Of a stretch of 64,000 nt of DNA, positions 44,858 through 53,143 are shown one piece after another; position 1 is the stretch's first letter, and the number at the start of each line of letters is the position of its first letter. Below the pieces are notes generated by a model. It did not search any database. It worked only from the letters and a program-made list of their open reading frames with translations, and had not been told where the DNA came from. Source of the stretch: Maribacter forsetii DSM 18668 (GTDB lineage: Bacteria; Bacteroidota; Bacteroidia; Flavobacteriales; Flavobacteriaceae); assembly GCF_000744105.1 (NCBI RefSeq), contig NZ_JQLH01000001.1, positions 496,001-560,000 of the forward strand. The letters run 5' to 3'. Made by a program: the position numbers and the translations under genes.

Positions 44858-45796
44858 ATGAGTACATCTAAGAATTATGCCGGTATTTCCGATGAATTCG
44901 CACAACTAGAGAAGTCCAAAATTATCTTGATACCTGTTCCCTATGACGGAACAAGTACTTGGGGTAAAGGAGCGGACAAAGGCCCGGAAGCTTTCTTGGA
45001 AGCTTCTGAAAACATGGAATTGTATGACATTGAAACCGATTCTGAGGTTTACAAACAAGGTATTCATTTAACCGAGCCTATATCCGAAAACAGTTCGCCA
45101 GAGGCAATGGTCAATGAAGTACATGCTATAACCAAAGACTTTATTAAGCGTAATAAGTTCGTAACCTTATTTGGAGGGGAACATTCTATTTCCATAGGTT
45201 CTATTCGAGCCTTTAATGAATGTTTTGACAACTTAACCGTGTTGCAAATAGATGCACATGCAGATCTTAGGGAGTCTTATGAAGGTACAAAGTATAATCA
45301 TGCCTGTGCCGTTTATGAAGCTAGCCAGACCACCAATTTGGTGCAAGTTGGTATTCGTTCTATGGATGTTATTGAAAAAACCGTAATGGATGAAGAAAAA
45401 ACATTCTTCGCTCACGAAATGGTAACGGATGAATATTGGTCGGATAAGGTAATCGAAGCAATGACTGAAAATGTATTTATCACATTAGATCTAGATGCTT
45501 TTGATCCTTCTATTATGCCATCTACAGGAACTCCAGAGCCAGGCGGATTGCTATGGTACGAGACATTAGAATTCTTAAAACAGGTTTTTGAAGATAAGAA
45601 CGTAGTAGGTTTTGACATCGTAGAACTATGTCCTAACAAAAATGATAAATCGTCAGACTTTTTGGCGGCTAAATTATATTACAAAATGCTCAGCTATAAG
45701 TTTGCAGGGCAAGATATTGATCAAGAGTATGACAATACTTTTGATGTTGATTATAAAGCTAACACAAATTCAAGATTCGAAGATGACGAAGACTAA
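44858..45796 (+). CDS. speB: Agmatinase (ureohydrolase family)
   Basis: 312 residues with all manganese ligand motifs of the arginase/agmatinase family: GGEHS (106-110, His109), DAHAD (132-136) and DLDAFDP (211-217, Asp211 and Asp213). The GTSTWGKGADKGPEA loop near residue 32 is typical of agmatinases. It hydrolyses agmatine to putrescine and urea. The gene follows the arginine decarboxylase by 57 bp, and its last 14 bases overlap the start of the deoxyhypusine synthase-like gene. The C-terminus carries a short acidic tail (EDDED). Confidence 0.92.
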   Translation: MSTSKNYAGISDEFAQLEKSKIILIPVPYDGTSTWGKGADKGPEAFLEASENMELYDIETDSEVYKQGIHLTEPISENSSPEAMVNEVHAITKDFIKRNKFVTLFGGEHSISIGSIRAFNECFDNLTVLQIDAHADLRESYEGTKYNHACAVYEASQTTNLVQVGIRSMDVIEKTVMDEEKTFFAHEMVTDEYWSDKVIEAMTENVFITLDLDAFDPSIMPSTGTPEPGGLLWYETLEFLKQVFEDKNVVGFDIVELCPNKNDKSSDFLAAKLYYKMLSYKFAGQDIDQEYDNTFDVDYKANTNSRFEDDED

Positions 45797-46760
45797 AGGT
45801 GCGATCACCAATTTTATAGAAAAATACTATTTACATTTTAATGCAGCTGCTTTGGTAGATGCTGCAAAAGGCTACGAAGAGCAGTTGGAAAATGGTGCCA
45901 AAATGTTGGTTTCATTGGCAGGTGCTATGTCTACTGCAGAATTAGGTAAAATCTTTGCAGAGGTTATACGCCAAGATAAGGTGCAGATCATTTCTTGTAC
46001 AGGTGCAAACCTAGAAGAAGATATCATGAACTTGGTAGCACATTCGCATTACAAGCGTGTTCCAAATTACAGAGATTTGACTCCGCAAGACGAGTGGGAT
46101 CTATTGGAAAAAGGCTTGAACAGAGTTACGGATACTTGTATTCCAGAAGAAGAAGCTTTTAGAAGATTACAAGAACATATTTTCAAAATTTGGAAAGATG
46201 CCGATGATAAGGGAGAACGTTTTCTACCTCATGAATTCATGTACAAAATGTTGCTTTCTGGAGTGCTAGAGAAATATTATGAAATAGACCTTAAAGATTC
46301 TTGGATGTATGCCGCTGCAGAAAAAAACCTGCCTATCATTTGCCCAGGTTGGGAAGATAGTACAATGGGGAACATTTTTGCATCCTATGTAATGAAGGGC
46401 GAATTGAAAGCGAGTACCATGAAATCTGGTATCGAGTACATGACCTTCTTGGCAGATTGGTATACTCAAAATTCAGAAAACGGAATCGGATTCTTTCAAA
46501 TCGGTGGTGGTATCGCTGGTGATTTCCCTATCTGTGTGGTGCCAATGCTTTACCAAGATATGGAGCGTACAGATACGCCTTTCTGGAGCTATTTCTGTCA
46601 AATTAGTGATAGTACAACCAGTTATGGTTCGTATTCAGGTGCAGTGCCCAATGAAAAAATTACATGGGGAAAATTAGATATTAATACACCTAAATATATT
46701 ATTGAAAGTGATGCGACAATTGTTGCGCCCTTAATTTTTGCTTACCTATTAGATATGTAA
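45783..46760 (+). CDS. Deoxyhypusine synthase-like protein
   Basis: 325 residues from ATG 45783, which overlaps the agmatinase stop by 14 bases; a longer frame from 45642 lies inside agmatinase and is rejected. Motifs of the family are LAGAMSTAELGKIFAE, ISCTGANLEED, NLPIICPGWEDSTMGN, GGGIAGDFP, STTSYGSYSGAVPNEKITWGKLD and a closing DATIVAPLIFAYLL. Lys297 in TWGK matches the lysine that carries the aminobutyl intermediate in eukaryotic enzymes. In bacteria such proteins can make homospermidine or related polyamines instead of modifying eIF5A. The operon with agmatinase supports a polyamine role. Confidence 0.88.
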   Translation: MTKTKGAITNFIEKYYLHFNAAALVDAAKGYEEQLENGAKMLVSLAGAMSTAELGKIFAEVIRQDKVQIISCTGANLEEDIMNLVAHSHYKRVPNYRDLTPQDEWDLLEKGLNRVTDTCIPEEEAFRRLQEHIFKIWKDADDKGERFLPHEFMYKMLLSGVLEKYYEIDLKDSWMYAAAEKNLPIICPGWEDSTMGNIFASYVMKGELKASTMKSGIEYMTFLADWYTQNSENGIGFFQIGGGIAGDFPICVVPMLYQDMERTDTPFWSYFCQISDSTTSYGSYSGAVPNEKITWGKLDINTPKYIIESDATIVAPLIFAYLLDM

Positions 46761-46762
46761 TT

Positions 46763-47086
46763 ATGGATAAGAACGCACATTTAAAAAGAGTAATCGTGGA
46801 CTTTAAAAAGTTGACGCCCGAGGTATTAAAACTTTTGGTAGAAAGATACCCAGATGGGTATGATGACCGTAACATTATCTCTTTCAGAAACGGACAGGGA
46901 GAACGTATAGAAGCTGTTGAGGTATTGACCGAAGACACTAAGTACTTAGTGAAAATCAGTGCCAAACTTGAGTATACGATGGAGAATTATGATGAGGATG
47001 ATTATGAGGATTTTGATGATGATGATCCAACAGCAGTAGTTGAACCAGACCCTGAGGATATGGTTGATGGTGAGGATGAAGACTAG
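46763..47086 (+). CDS. Small protein with strongly acidic C-terminal tail
   Basis: 107 residues. The N-terminal half is an ordered domain (HLKRVIVDFKKLTPEVLKLLVERYPDGYDDRNIISF, EAVEVLTEDTKYLVKISAKLEY). The last 35 residues are almost entirely Asp and Glu (MENYDEDDYEDFDDDDP, then EDMVDGEDED). I recognise no named family, but similar proteins are common in Flavobacteria. It starts 2 bp after the deoxyhypusine synthase-like gene, so it belongs to the polyamine operon. The acidic tail could bind polyamines or basic proteins, or be a target for glutamate ligation by the nearby RimK-type enzyme; both ideas are inference. Confidence 0.75.
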   Translation: MDKNAHLKRVIVDFKKLTPEVLKLLVERYPDGYDDRNIISFRNGQGERIEAVEVLTEDTKYLVKISAKLEYTMENYDEDDYEDFDDDDPTAVVEPDPEDMVDGEDED

Positions 47087-47123
47087 TTTACCTAGTTTCT
47101 AATAAATAGTACATTTTAAAATA

Positions 47124-47146
47124 CCGGTTTGCTTCTTGTAAACCGG
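47124..47146 (+). other. Hairpin after the polyamine operon, weak terminator candidate
   Basis: CCGGTTT (47124-47130) pairs perfectly with AAACCGG (47140-47146), but only A residues follow on the plus strand, so it is not a classical intrinsic terminator in that direction. Confidence 0.45.
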
Positions 47147-47198
47147 AAAATGAATCACATAAAAATTAAAATAATATCGTTGTACTTACAACAGATAA

Positions 47199-48725
47199 AT
47201 GAAAATCGACGAAATTGAAAATATTGAATTAAAGTTTTTAGATTTTGATGATTATCAAGAACTGAAAACCGCTATGATTTCTGCTTACACCAACATGCCT
47301 GGTTCATATTGGAAAGAGGAACATATAAAATCTTTGATCGATAAATTTCCAGAAGGTCAGGTCGTTATCAAGATCAATGGGCAATTGGCAGGTGTAGCCT
47401 TGTCCATTGTGGTAGATTATGATGCTTTTGATGATACCCACACATACGAACAAATTACCGGTAAGTACAGTTTTGATACTCATAATGATGAAGGCGATGT
47501 GCTTTACGGTATTGAAGTGTTTATAAAACCGAGCTTTAGAGGTCTTCGCTTAGGTCGTCGTTTGTATGATTACCGAAAAGAACTTTGTGAGAAGTTGAAC
47601 TTAAAGAGTATTGTATTTGGTGGTCGTATGCCTAATTATCATTCACATGCATCAGAATTGTCACCAAAGGAATATATAGATAAGGTGCGTAGAAAAGAGA
47701 TTCAAGATCCTGTGCTTAATTTTCAGATTAGTAATGATTTTCATCCTGCAAAAGTGATGAAAGGCTATTTAGATGGGGATAAGGCTTCTCAAGATTTCGC
47801 TATTTTGATGGAGTGGGATAATATTTATTACCAAAAACCCTCTAAGAAAGCTGCAACTAAGAAAACCGTAATTCGTTTAGGGTTGATTCAGTGGCAAATG
47901 AGACCTTATAAAGATTTGGATGAGCTTTTAGAGCAGGCAGAATATTTTATAGATGCGGTTTCTGGCTATCGTTCCGATTTTGCGCTGTTTCCAGAGTTTT
48001 TTAATGCGCCCTTAATGGCGGTGAACAATCATATGTCTACGCCAGATGCTATTAGAGAGCTGGCAAAACATACACAGGCAATCGCTCAGAAATTCTCTGA
48101 GTTTTCCATATCGTATAACATCAATATTATAACAGGCAGTATGCCAGAAATGATTGATGGTCGATTGTATAATGTGGGGTATTTGTGTAGACGAGATGGT
48201 AGTATGGAGCGTTATGAGAAACTGCATGTAACACCAGATGAGGCTAAGGTCTGGGGTATGCAAGGTGGTAATCAATTAAAGGCTTTTGATACCGATTGTG
48301 GTAAAATAGGCGTGTTGGTTTGCTATGATTCAGAATTTCCGGAGTTAAGCCGATTATTGGCAGATGAAGGTATGGATATCTTGTTCGTTCCGTTCTTGAC
48401 CGATACACAAAATGGTTATTCTAGAGTGCGTAATTGCGCTCAGGCTCGTGCAATTGAAAATGAATGTTATGTGGCTATTGCCGGTAGTGTTGGTAACTTG
48501 CCCAATGTGCAAAATATGGATATTCAGTTTGCACAATCCATGGTCTTTACTCCGTGTGATTTCTCTTTTCCGACCAACGGAATTAAAGCAGAGGCAACAC
48601 CAAATACCGAAATGATTTTAATTGCCGATGTTGATATTAGTTTGCTTCGAGAATTGAATCAGTTTGGGGCAGTACGTAATCTTCGCGATAGAAGAACAGA
48701 TTTATTTGAGTTAAAAAAGAAATAA
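47199..48725 (+). CDS. GNAT acetyltransferase - carbon-nitrogen hydrolase fusion
   Basis: 508 residues in two domains. Residues about 1-200 are a GNAT domain: LKFLDFDDYQELKTAM, GIEVFIKPSFRGLRLGRRLYDYR (the acetyl-CoA loop) and LNLKSIVFGGRM. Residues about 225-505 are a nitrilase-type amidase with the full Glu-Lys-Cys triad: Glu266 in FPEFF, Lys341 in YEKLHVTPDE and Cys375 in VCYDSEFPE. This fusion is known in bacteria, but its substrate is not established. Position after polyamine genes suggests an acylated amine or amide such as N-carbamoylputrescine-like compounds; position before a RimK ligase suggests peptide or amide modification. Both are inference. Confidence 0.88.
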   Translation: MKIDEIENIELKFLDFDDYQELKTAMISAYTNMPGSYWKEEHIKSLIDKFPEGQVVIKINGQLAGVALSIVVDYDAFDDTHTYEQITGKYSFDTHNDEGDVLYGIEVFIKPSFRGLRLGRRLYDYRKELCEKLNLKSIVFGGRMPNYHSHASELSPKEYIDKVRRKEIQDPVLNFQISNDFHPAKVMKGYLDGDKASQDFAILMEWDNIYYQKPSKKAATKKTVIRLGLIQWQMRPYKDLDELLEQAEYFIDAVSGYRSDFALFPEFFNAPLMAVNNHMSTPDAIRELAKHTQAIAQKFSEFSISYNINIITGSMPEMIDGRLYNVGYLCRRDGSMERYEKLHVTPDEAKVWGMQGGNQLKAFDTDCGKIGVLVCYDSEFPELSRLLADEGMDILFVPFLTDTQNGYSRVRNCAQARAIENECYVAIAGSVGNLPNVQNMDIQFAQSMVFTPCDFSFPTNGIKAEATPNTEMILIADVDISLLRELNQFGAVRNLRDRRTDLFELKKK

Positions 48726-48762
48726 GAAAGCTCCTATATTTAGGGGTCAAAAACAAACAAAA

Positions 48763-50133
48763 TTGGATAATTTAAAGATAGTAGGTAGTGAAGAGTGGTG
48801 TGTGTTTAATGATTTGGGTATCCCAGCCATTAAGGCTAGGGTTGATTCCGGAGCAAAAACATCTTCCATACAAGCTACCAATTTAAAGATTGTTACTAGA
48901 AACGGACAAGAATGGGTAAAGTTTGAGGTGAGTCCGCTACAAGAAAATCGCAGTATTGCCATTGAATGCCAAGCACGATTAGTTGCGCGACGTATGGTAA
49001 AAAGTTCATCGGGTATTTCTGAAGAGCGATTGGTCATTAAAACACCGGTGACTATTGGTGAAGATACTTTTGATATTGAACTAACGCTGGCGAATAGAGA
49101 TACAATGGAGTTTCGTATGCTGTTGGGTAGAGAAGCTTTAAACGAGCGCTTTGTTGTAAACCCTGCCGTAAATTATCAACTACAAGAATTTGAAGACAGC
49201 GAAGTCAATAAACTATATGCTCCCTATTTCAAGGAGAAAACAGGTTTAAAAATTGCACTCTTAGCAAGTAATCCAAACTTATACAGTAATAAAAGAATAG
49301 TAGAAGCTGCAGAGGCAAGAGGACACGAAATACATTTTTTAAATGTAGAGCAAGCCTATATGAAGCTCGATGCTCATTCGCCTGAAATTAGATATCGTGG
49401 TGGTATTATTTTGAAAGATTATGATGCCGTTATTCCTAGAATTAAGCCGTCCGTTACGTTTTATGGTTGTGCGTTAATTCGTCAGTTTAATAATTTGGGA
49501 GTTTACTGCCAGAACTCGGCAGAGGCAATTACACAGTCAAGAGATAAATTGTTCGCCTCTCAGTTATTTTCTAATCATGATATTCATATACCCATAACCG
49601 GATTTGCAAAATCACCGATGGATACCAAAGACCTGATCAAAATGGTGAACGGTGCACCATTAATTATTAAACTTCTGGAAAGTACGCAAGGTAAAGGTGT
49701 TGTTCTAGCAGAAACCAATAAGGCAGCAGAAAGTGTTATTAACGCTTTTAAAAGTGTTAATACCAACATTTTGGTACAAGAGTTTATTAAAGAAGCAAAC
49801 GGACAGGATATTCGTTGTTTCGTAGTAAATGGTAGAGTAGTGGCAAGCATGCAGCGCCAAGCTCAAAAAGGAGAGTTTAGGGCTAATATTCACCAAGGTG
49901 GCAAAGCGTCTATCATTAAAATCACTGCAGACGAAAAGAAACTGGCTTTGAAGGCAGCCAAGGTATTAAACCTTGCCGTGGCAGGTGTAGATATTATACG
50001 TTCCAATAAAGGACCTTTATTGTTAGAGGTAAACTCTTCACCAGGTTTAGAAGGTATAGAAAATGCTACAGGTAAAGATATCGCCAATGCTATGATCATG
50101 GCAATTGAAAAACGATTGAAGTTTGTAGGGTAA
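48763..50133 (+). CDS. rimK: RimK-type glutamate ligase fused to an N-terminal retropepsin-like (RimB-type) domain
   Basis: 456 residues from TTG 48763; no in-frame ATG or GTG lies nearby, and the first domain begins at once (DNLKIVGSEEWC). Residues about 1-145 are a RimB/PF05618-type aspartic protease-like domain with Asp28 in ARVDSGAKTSS and LLGREALNERF. Residues about 160-456 are an ATP-grasp ligase: NSAEAITQSRDKLFASQLF, GAPLIIKLLESTQGKGVVLAE, LVQEFIKEANGQDIRCFVV, QRQAQKGEFRANIHQGG and LLEVNSSPGLEGIE. RimK adds glutamates to the C-terminus of ribosomal protein S6; RimB-type proteases trim them. It ends at a terminator shared with the next gene. Confidence 0.88.
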   Translation: MDNLKIVGSEEWCVFNDLGIPAIKARVDSGAKTSSIQATNLKIVTRNGQEWVKFEVSPLQENRSIAIECQARLVARRMVKSSSGISEERLVIKTPVTIGEDTFDIELTLANRDTMEFRMLLGREALNERFVVNPAVNYQLQEFEDSEVNKLYAPYFKEKTGLKIALLASNPNLYSNKRIVEAAEARGHEIHFLNVEQAYMKLDAHSPEIRYRGGIILKDYDAVIPRIKPSVTFYGCALIRQFNNLGVYCQNSAEAITQSRDKLFASQLFSNHDIHIPITGFAKSPMDTKDLIKMVNGAPLIIKLLESTQGKGVVLAETNKAAESVINAFKSVNTNILVQEFIKEANGQDIRCFVVNGRVVASMQRQAQKGEFRANIHQGGKASIIKITADEKKLALKAAKVLNLAVAGVDIIRSNKGPLLLEVNSSPGLEGIENATGKDIANAMIMAIEKRLKFVG

Positions 50134-50134
50134 A

Positions 50135-50174
50135 AAAATTTGAAGAACAGGCTAAACCCTGTTCTTCAAATTTT
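50135..50174. terminator. Bidirectional terminator embedding the threonine dehydrogenase stop codon
   Basis: A perfect 17-bp stem (50135-50151 with 50158-50174) with a 6-base loop. The core is GAAGAACAGG/CCTGTTCTTC with A/T arms that give a U-run both ways. The stop codon of the minus-strand gene lies in the loop, and its last six codons form one arm. Confidence 0.9.
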
Positions 50175-51099
50175 CTAACATTGCTTTTGTTGTTTTTTCT
50201 AAGTCAAATTCTGCTTTCCAATTCCAATCTTGTTGCGCATTGCTATCATCAATACTGCTTGGCCATGAGTTAGCGATCTCTTGTCTAAAGTCTGGCTCGT
50301 AGGCTATATTGAATTCAGGAATTACAGCTTTAATACTTTTCGCCATTTCCTTTGGTGTAAAACTCATAGCAGCTAAATTGTAGGCAGAACGTTCTTTAAT
50401 GTTCTCTTCAGGTGCTTCCATGATCTGTAAAGTGGCATGTATGGCATCGTCCATGAACATCATAGGCAAGTTTGTGTCTTCTTCTAGAAAGCAAGTATAT
50501 GAACCTTCAGAAAGTGCTTTATGGTAGATTTCCACTGCATAGTCCGTAGTCCCGCCACCTGGCATGGTTTTCCAGCTGATTAGTCCTGGGTAACGAATGC
50601 TGCGCACATCCACATTAAATTTATTGAAATAATATTCGCACCAGCGTTCTCCACTTTGTTTGCTTATGCCGTAAACCGTACTTGGTTCCATAATGGTATT
50701 TTGTGGTGTATCGTCTTTGGGTGTATTCGGTCCAAAAACTGCAATACTGGATGGCCAGAAAATTTTATCTATTTTTTTCTCTTTTGCCAAATTCAATACA
50801 TTGAAAAGCGTGTTCATGTTCAAATTCCAAGCACGCATGGGGAATTTTTCTGCCGTAGCACTTAACATGGCCGCCATTAAATACACCTCAGAAATTTCGT
50901 AGTATGCAATAACTTCTTCTAAGGCATCATAATTGGTAGCATCTAAAATTTCAAAAGGTCCAGAGGCCATTAATTCATCATTACCTTCTCTAATATCACT
51001 GGCAATAATGTGGTCACCACCGTGTTTTTCCCTTAGAGTTAAGGTCAATTCCGTTCCTATTTGGCCACAGGCTCCAATAATCAATATATATTTTGGCAT
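50152..51099 (-). CDS. NAD-dependent L-threonine 3-dehydrogenase, SDR (epimerase-like) type
   Basis: 315 residues. The Rossmann start is YILIIGACGQIGTE (Gly9, Gly12, Gly15), followed by ASDIRE, where the NAD ribose is held. The catalytic pair is Tyr143 and Lys147 in TVYGISK. The segments MAAMLSATAEKFPMRAWNLNMN, FWPSSIAVFGPNTPKDDTPQ and IRYPGLISWKTMPGGGTTDYAVEIYHKAL are typical of the epimerase-like threonine dehydrogenases that yield 2-amino-3-ketobutyrate. No 2-amino-3-ketobutyrate CoA ligase gene is adjacent. It is divergent from a lipoprotein gene (63-bp gap). Confidence 0.9.
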   Translation of the reverse strand: MPKYILIIGACGQIGTELTLTLREKHGGDHIIASDIREGNDELMASGPFEILDATNYDALEEVIAYYEISEVYLMAAMLSATAEKFPMRAWNLNMNTLFNVLNLAKEKKIDKIFWPSSIAVFGPNTPKDDTPQNTIMEPSTVYGISKQSGERWCEYYFNKFNVDVRSIRYPGLISWKTMPGGGTTDYAVEIYHKALSEGSYTCFLEEDTNLPMMFMDDAIHATLQIMEAPEENIKERSAYNLAAMSFTPKEMAKSIKAVIPEFNIAYEPDFRQEIANSWPSSIDDSNAQQDWNWKAEFDLEKTTKAMLENLKNRV

Positions 51100-51162
51100 T
51101 AAAATTTGCGTTAAATGAATTTGAGATAAAGATACCTTTTCTTAAAATTTGTACATTCGCTT

Positions 51163-51663
51163 ATGTCCAAAATTATCTTTTTTTTATCAATAGTTGTGTT
51201 GGCTGTTTCTTGTAAAGATGCGGCCCAAGATAAATCCAGTATTCGTGAAATTCGTTGGGAAGAAACCACGGATAGCTTGCCACAGAAATCTCGTGTCGAT
51301 GCCAAGGCGCAAACCATTTTAAATGATTGGCTGGAATACAATGCTTTAGATAAGAGTTTTGATAAAATTTACACTTCAGAACATATAGAGGATTTTCAAT
51401 TCTTAGTAGATGAGTTGATAGAGAATCAGAAAAAAATGGAAGAAGGTACTTATCCAGAAAAATTCAATATCCCACAAGTAAAAGGACGTCAAAAGCTATT
51501 TAAGACCTATATTTTAAAAACTAAGGGAGATTTGGAATACCAACAAAACCCTAGGGAATCCATCCTTCAAATGATTACCGCTTACAATGATTTAAGAAAT
51601 CAATTTAATGTGGTAGTGAATAATACCTTACCAGATGAATTAATAAAAAATGAAGATAATTAG
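51163..51663 (+). CDS. Lipoprotein of unknown function
   Basis: 166 residues with a lipoprotein signal (MSKIIFFLSIVVLAVSC, Cys17). The mature part is mostly helical and highly charged: RVDAKAQTILNDWLEYNALDKSFDKIYTSEHIEDFQFLVDELIENQKKM and ESILQMITAYNDLRNQFNVVVNN. I recognise no named family. It is a single gene between a divergent promoter shared with the threonine dehydrogenase gene and a bidirectional terminator at 51753. Confidence 0.75.
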   Translation: MSKIIFFLSIVVLAVSCKDAAQDKSSIREIRWEETTDSLPQKSRVDAKAQTILNDWLEYNALDKSFDKIYTSEHIEDFQFLVDELIENQKKMEEGTYPEKFNIPQVKGRQKLFKTYILKTKGDLEYQQNPRESILQMITAYNDLRNQFNVVVNNTLPDELIKNEDN

Positions 51664-51752
51664 GGTATTTATATATTATTAAACTCTTTACTAGTGAACA
51701 AGTGAACTACGAAGATAAACCTGATATAAGGAATTTAAAATAAAGAAATAAG

Positions 51753-51778
51753 AAAGGCGAATCATATGATTCGCCTTT
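51753..51778. terminator. Bidirectional terminator, perfect 26-bp palindrome
   Basis: AAAGGCGAATCAT is followed directly by its exact reverse complement, with T-runs on both outer sides. It lies between a plus-strand lipoprotein gene and a minus-strand TPR gene that converge on it. Confidence 0.88.
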
Positions 51779-51802
51779 TCTATTTTCAATAACATTTCGC
51801 TA

Positions 51803-52507
51803 TTATTTCTTCTCCTCAGGAGCATCTTTTCTTGATGTTAATGCTTGCTTGCTCAAACTTGCCAAGTTAAAATTAGGGTCAATAGCCAAGGCTTCGTCTA
51901 AAGTAGCTATTGCTTGGTCAATATTACCTTTATCCATGTTATACTGAATAAGAGCCTTTACGTGAATAAAAGCCGCTTTTAAAGGAACCTCGTAAGGTTG
52001 CTGACGTTCATAAAAAGCATATTTCATATCATCTGTAGCGTTTGTAATACCATATTCAACATGTTTCATTGCACCAACGTTATCACCTGTTTGTACTTTA
52101 AGATCTGCTAGTTCATAGGCAAGGTATGCATTTGGTTCTCTGGCATACAAAGCTTCAAATTGTTCTAAAGCTCTTTTTGGCTGGTTTAAAGCTTTTAAAG
52201 AAACCGCTTTTACTTGAATGGCTAAATTAGAATCAGAATCTACTTTCTCAATTCCTATAATGTTTAAAGCTTGTAAGTGTTGATTGTCATTTGCATAAAT
52301 ATAAGCAAGGGTATCATTACGTTGCTGAGAAGGGGATAATATATTTAAATGCGTTAAGGCATTGATGACGCCATCAACATCGCCTTGTAATCGCATTTGG
52401 TCGTAAAATGCTTCGTAATGTTTTAGTAATTCTGATTTGGTCTGTGAATATCCATAACTACCTGAGAATAATACGGCAGCTACAACTATTAAAACTGATT
52501 TTTTCAT
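51803..52507 (-). CDS. Secreted TPR protein
   Basis: 234 residues with a signal peptide (to about 22, SYGYSQ). Helical hairpins follow: LLKHYEAFYDQMRLQGDVDGVINALTHLNIL, KALNQPKRALEQFEALYAREPNAYLAYELADLKVQTGDNVGAMKHVEYGI and KGNIDQAIATLDEALAIDPNFNLASLSKQAL, the last a clear TPR. It ends with an Ala/Glu/Lys tail (APEEKK). It is a periplasmic scaffold of unknown partner. The start lies 137 bp below the terminator-bearing end of the next minus-strand gene, so it probably has its own promoter. Confidence 0.82.
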   Translation of the reverse strand: MKKSVLIVVAAVLFSGSYGYSQTKSELLKHYEAFYDQMRLQGDVDGVINALTHLNILSPSQQRNDTLAYIYANDNQHLQALNIIGIEKVDSDSNLAIQVKAVSLKALNQPKRALEQFEALYAREPNAYLAYELADLKVQTGDNVGAMKHVEYGITNATDDMKYAFYERQQPYEVPLKAAFIHVKALIQYNMDKGNIDQAIATLDEALAIDPNFNLASLSKQALTSRKDAPEEKK

Positions 52508-52591
52508 CTTTCTTGTTCTTTTTAAAGTGCGCTAAACTATTAAAATAATCTGTATGATCTTGTTAAGGAAAGGTTTAAATGTTAGAAATGA

Positions 52592-52621
52592 AAAAAGGTG
52601 ACCTACAGATCACCTTTTTTA
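52592..52621 (-). terminator. Intrinsic terminator after the 124-residue gene
   Basis: AAAAAAGGTGA (52592-52602) pairs with TCACCTTTTTT (52611-52621) around an 8-base loop, with a U-run in the minus direction. It lies 22 bp after the stop of the gene at 52644. Confidence 0.8.
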
Positions 52622-52643
52622 AACTTCAATAGTTTTTAGCTTC

Positions 52644-53018
52644 TTAAGCTAATTCCAATCTATTATTAGATTTTTTAAAAGAATTTAAAAGCTGTGTATA
52701 AAAGCCAATACTCTTGTTGTCTTTTTCAACACATGAAATTAGAAACTTACATAAGTTGTTAAATAGTAAGTTCGTGTAAAATGTTGGTAAATAAGTATTT
52801 ACCGTTTTAGGATCATAAAGGCTATCGTCTTCTATTACTTCCATTTTAATTCTATGGCGATGATAGTCTATAGTTACGCTTGTTGCATTATAGTATTTTT
52901 TCAATAACGCAATATGTAATTCTTCGTACTTTTTAGAACCGTTTGGGTTCTTGCAACTTAGGGAGATGAGCTTCTCTAATTCAACTAAAACCCTCTCCCG
53001 TAATTTATCTTTCTTCAT
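52644..53018 (-). CDS. Conserved-looking cytoplasmic protein of unknown function
   Basis: 124 residues with no signal peptide and no membrane segment. It is basic and mostly helical: KLRERVLVELEKLISLSC, KKYEELHIALLKKYYNATSV, a short strand pair (TIDYHRHRIKMEVIEDD), then VNTYLPTFYTNLLFNNLCKFLISCVE. I recognise no family. It has its own terminator and a clean upstream gap of about 125 bp, so it is a single-gene unit. Length and codon use look like a true gene. Confidence 0.68.
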   Translation of the reverse strand: MKKDKLRERVLVELEKLISLSCKNPNGSKKYEELHIALLKKYYNATSVTIDYHRHRIKMEVIEDDSLYDPKTVNTYLPTFYTNLLFNNLCKFLISCVEKDNKSIGFYTQLLNSFKKSNNRLELA

Positions 53019-53143
53019 AATATTATGGTTTTATATTGTTATATAAAGGTATGTCATACGTCGATAAGTAGCTGAAAACCAACAATATATTAACGCTGTT
53101 TTTGCGTATTTGTTGTGAAAGGGAAGCTAAGTGTTGTGTAGGG

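Noticed and set aside
45642..45782. Longer deoxyhypusine synthase-like protein starting at 45642
   Set aside because: The extra 47 residues are an alternate frame of agmatinase and have no family similarity; ATG 45783 gives the normal length.
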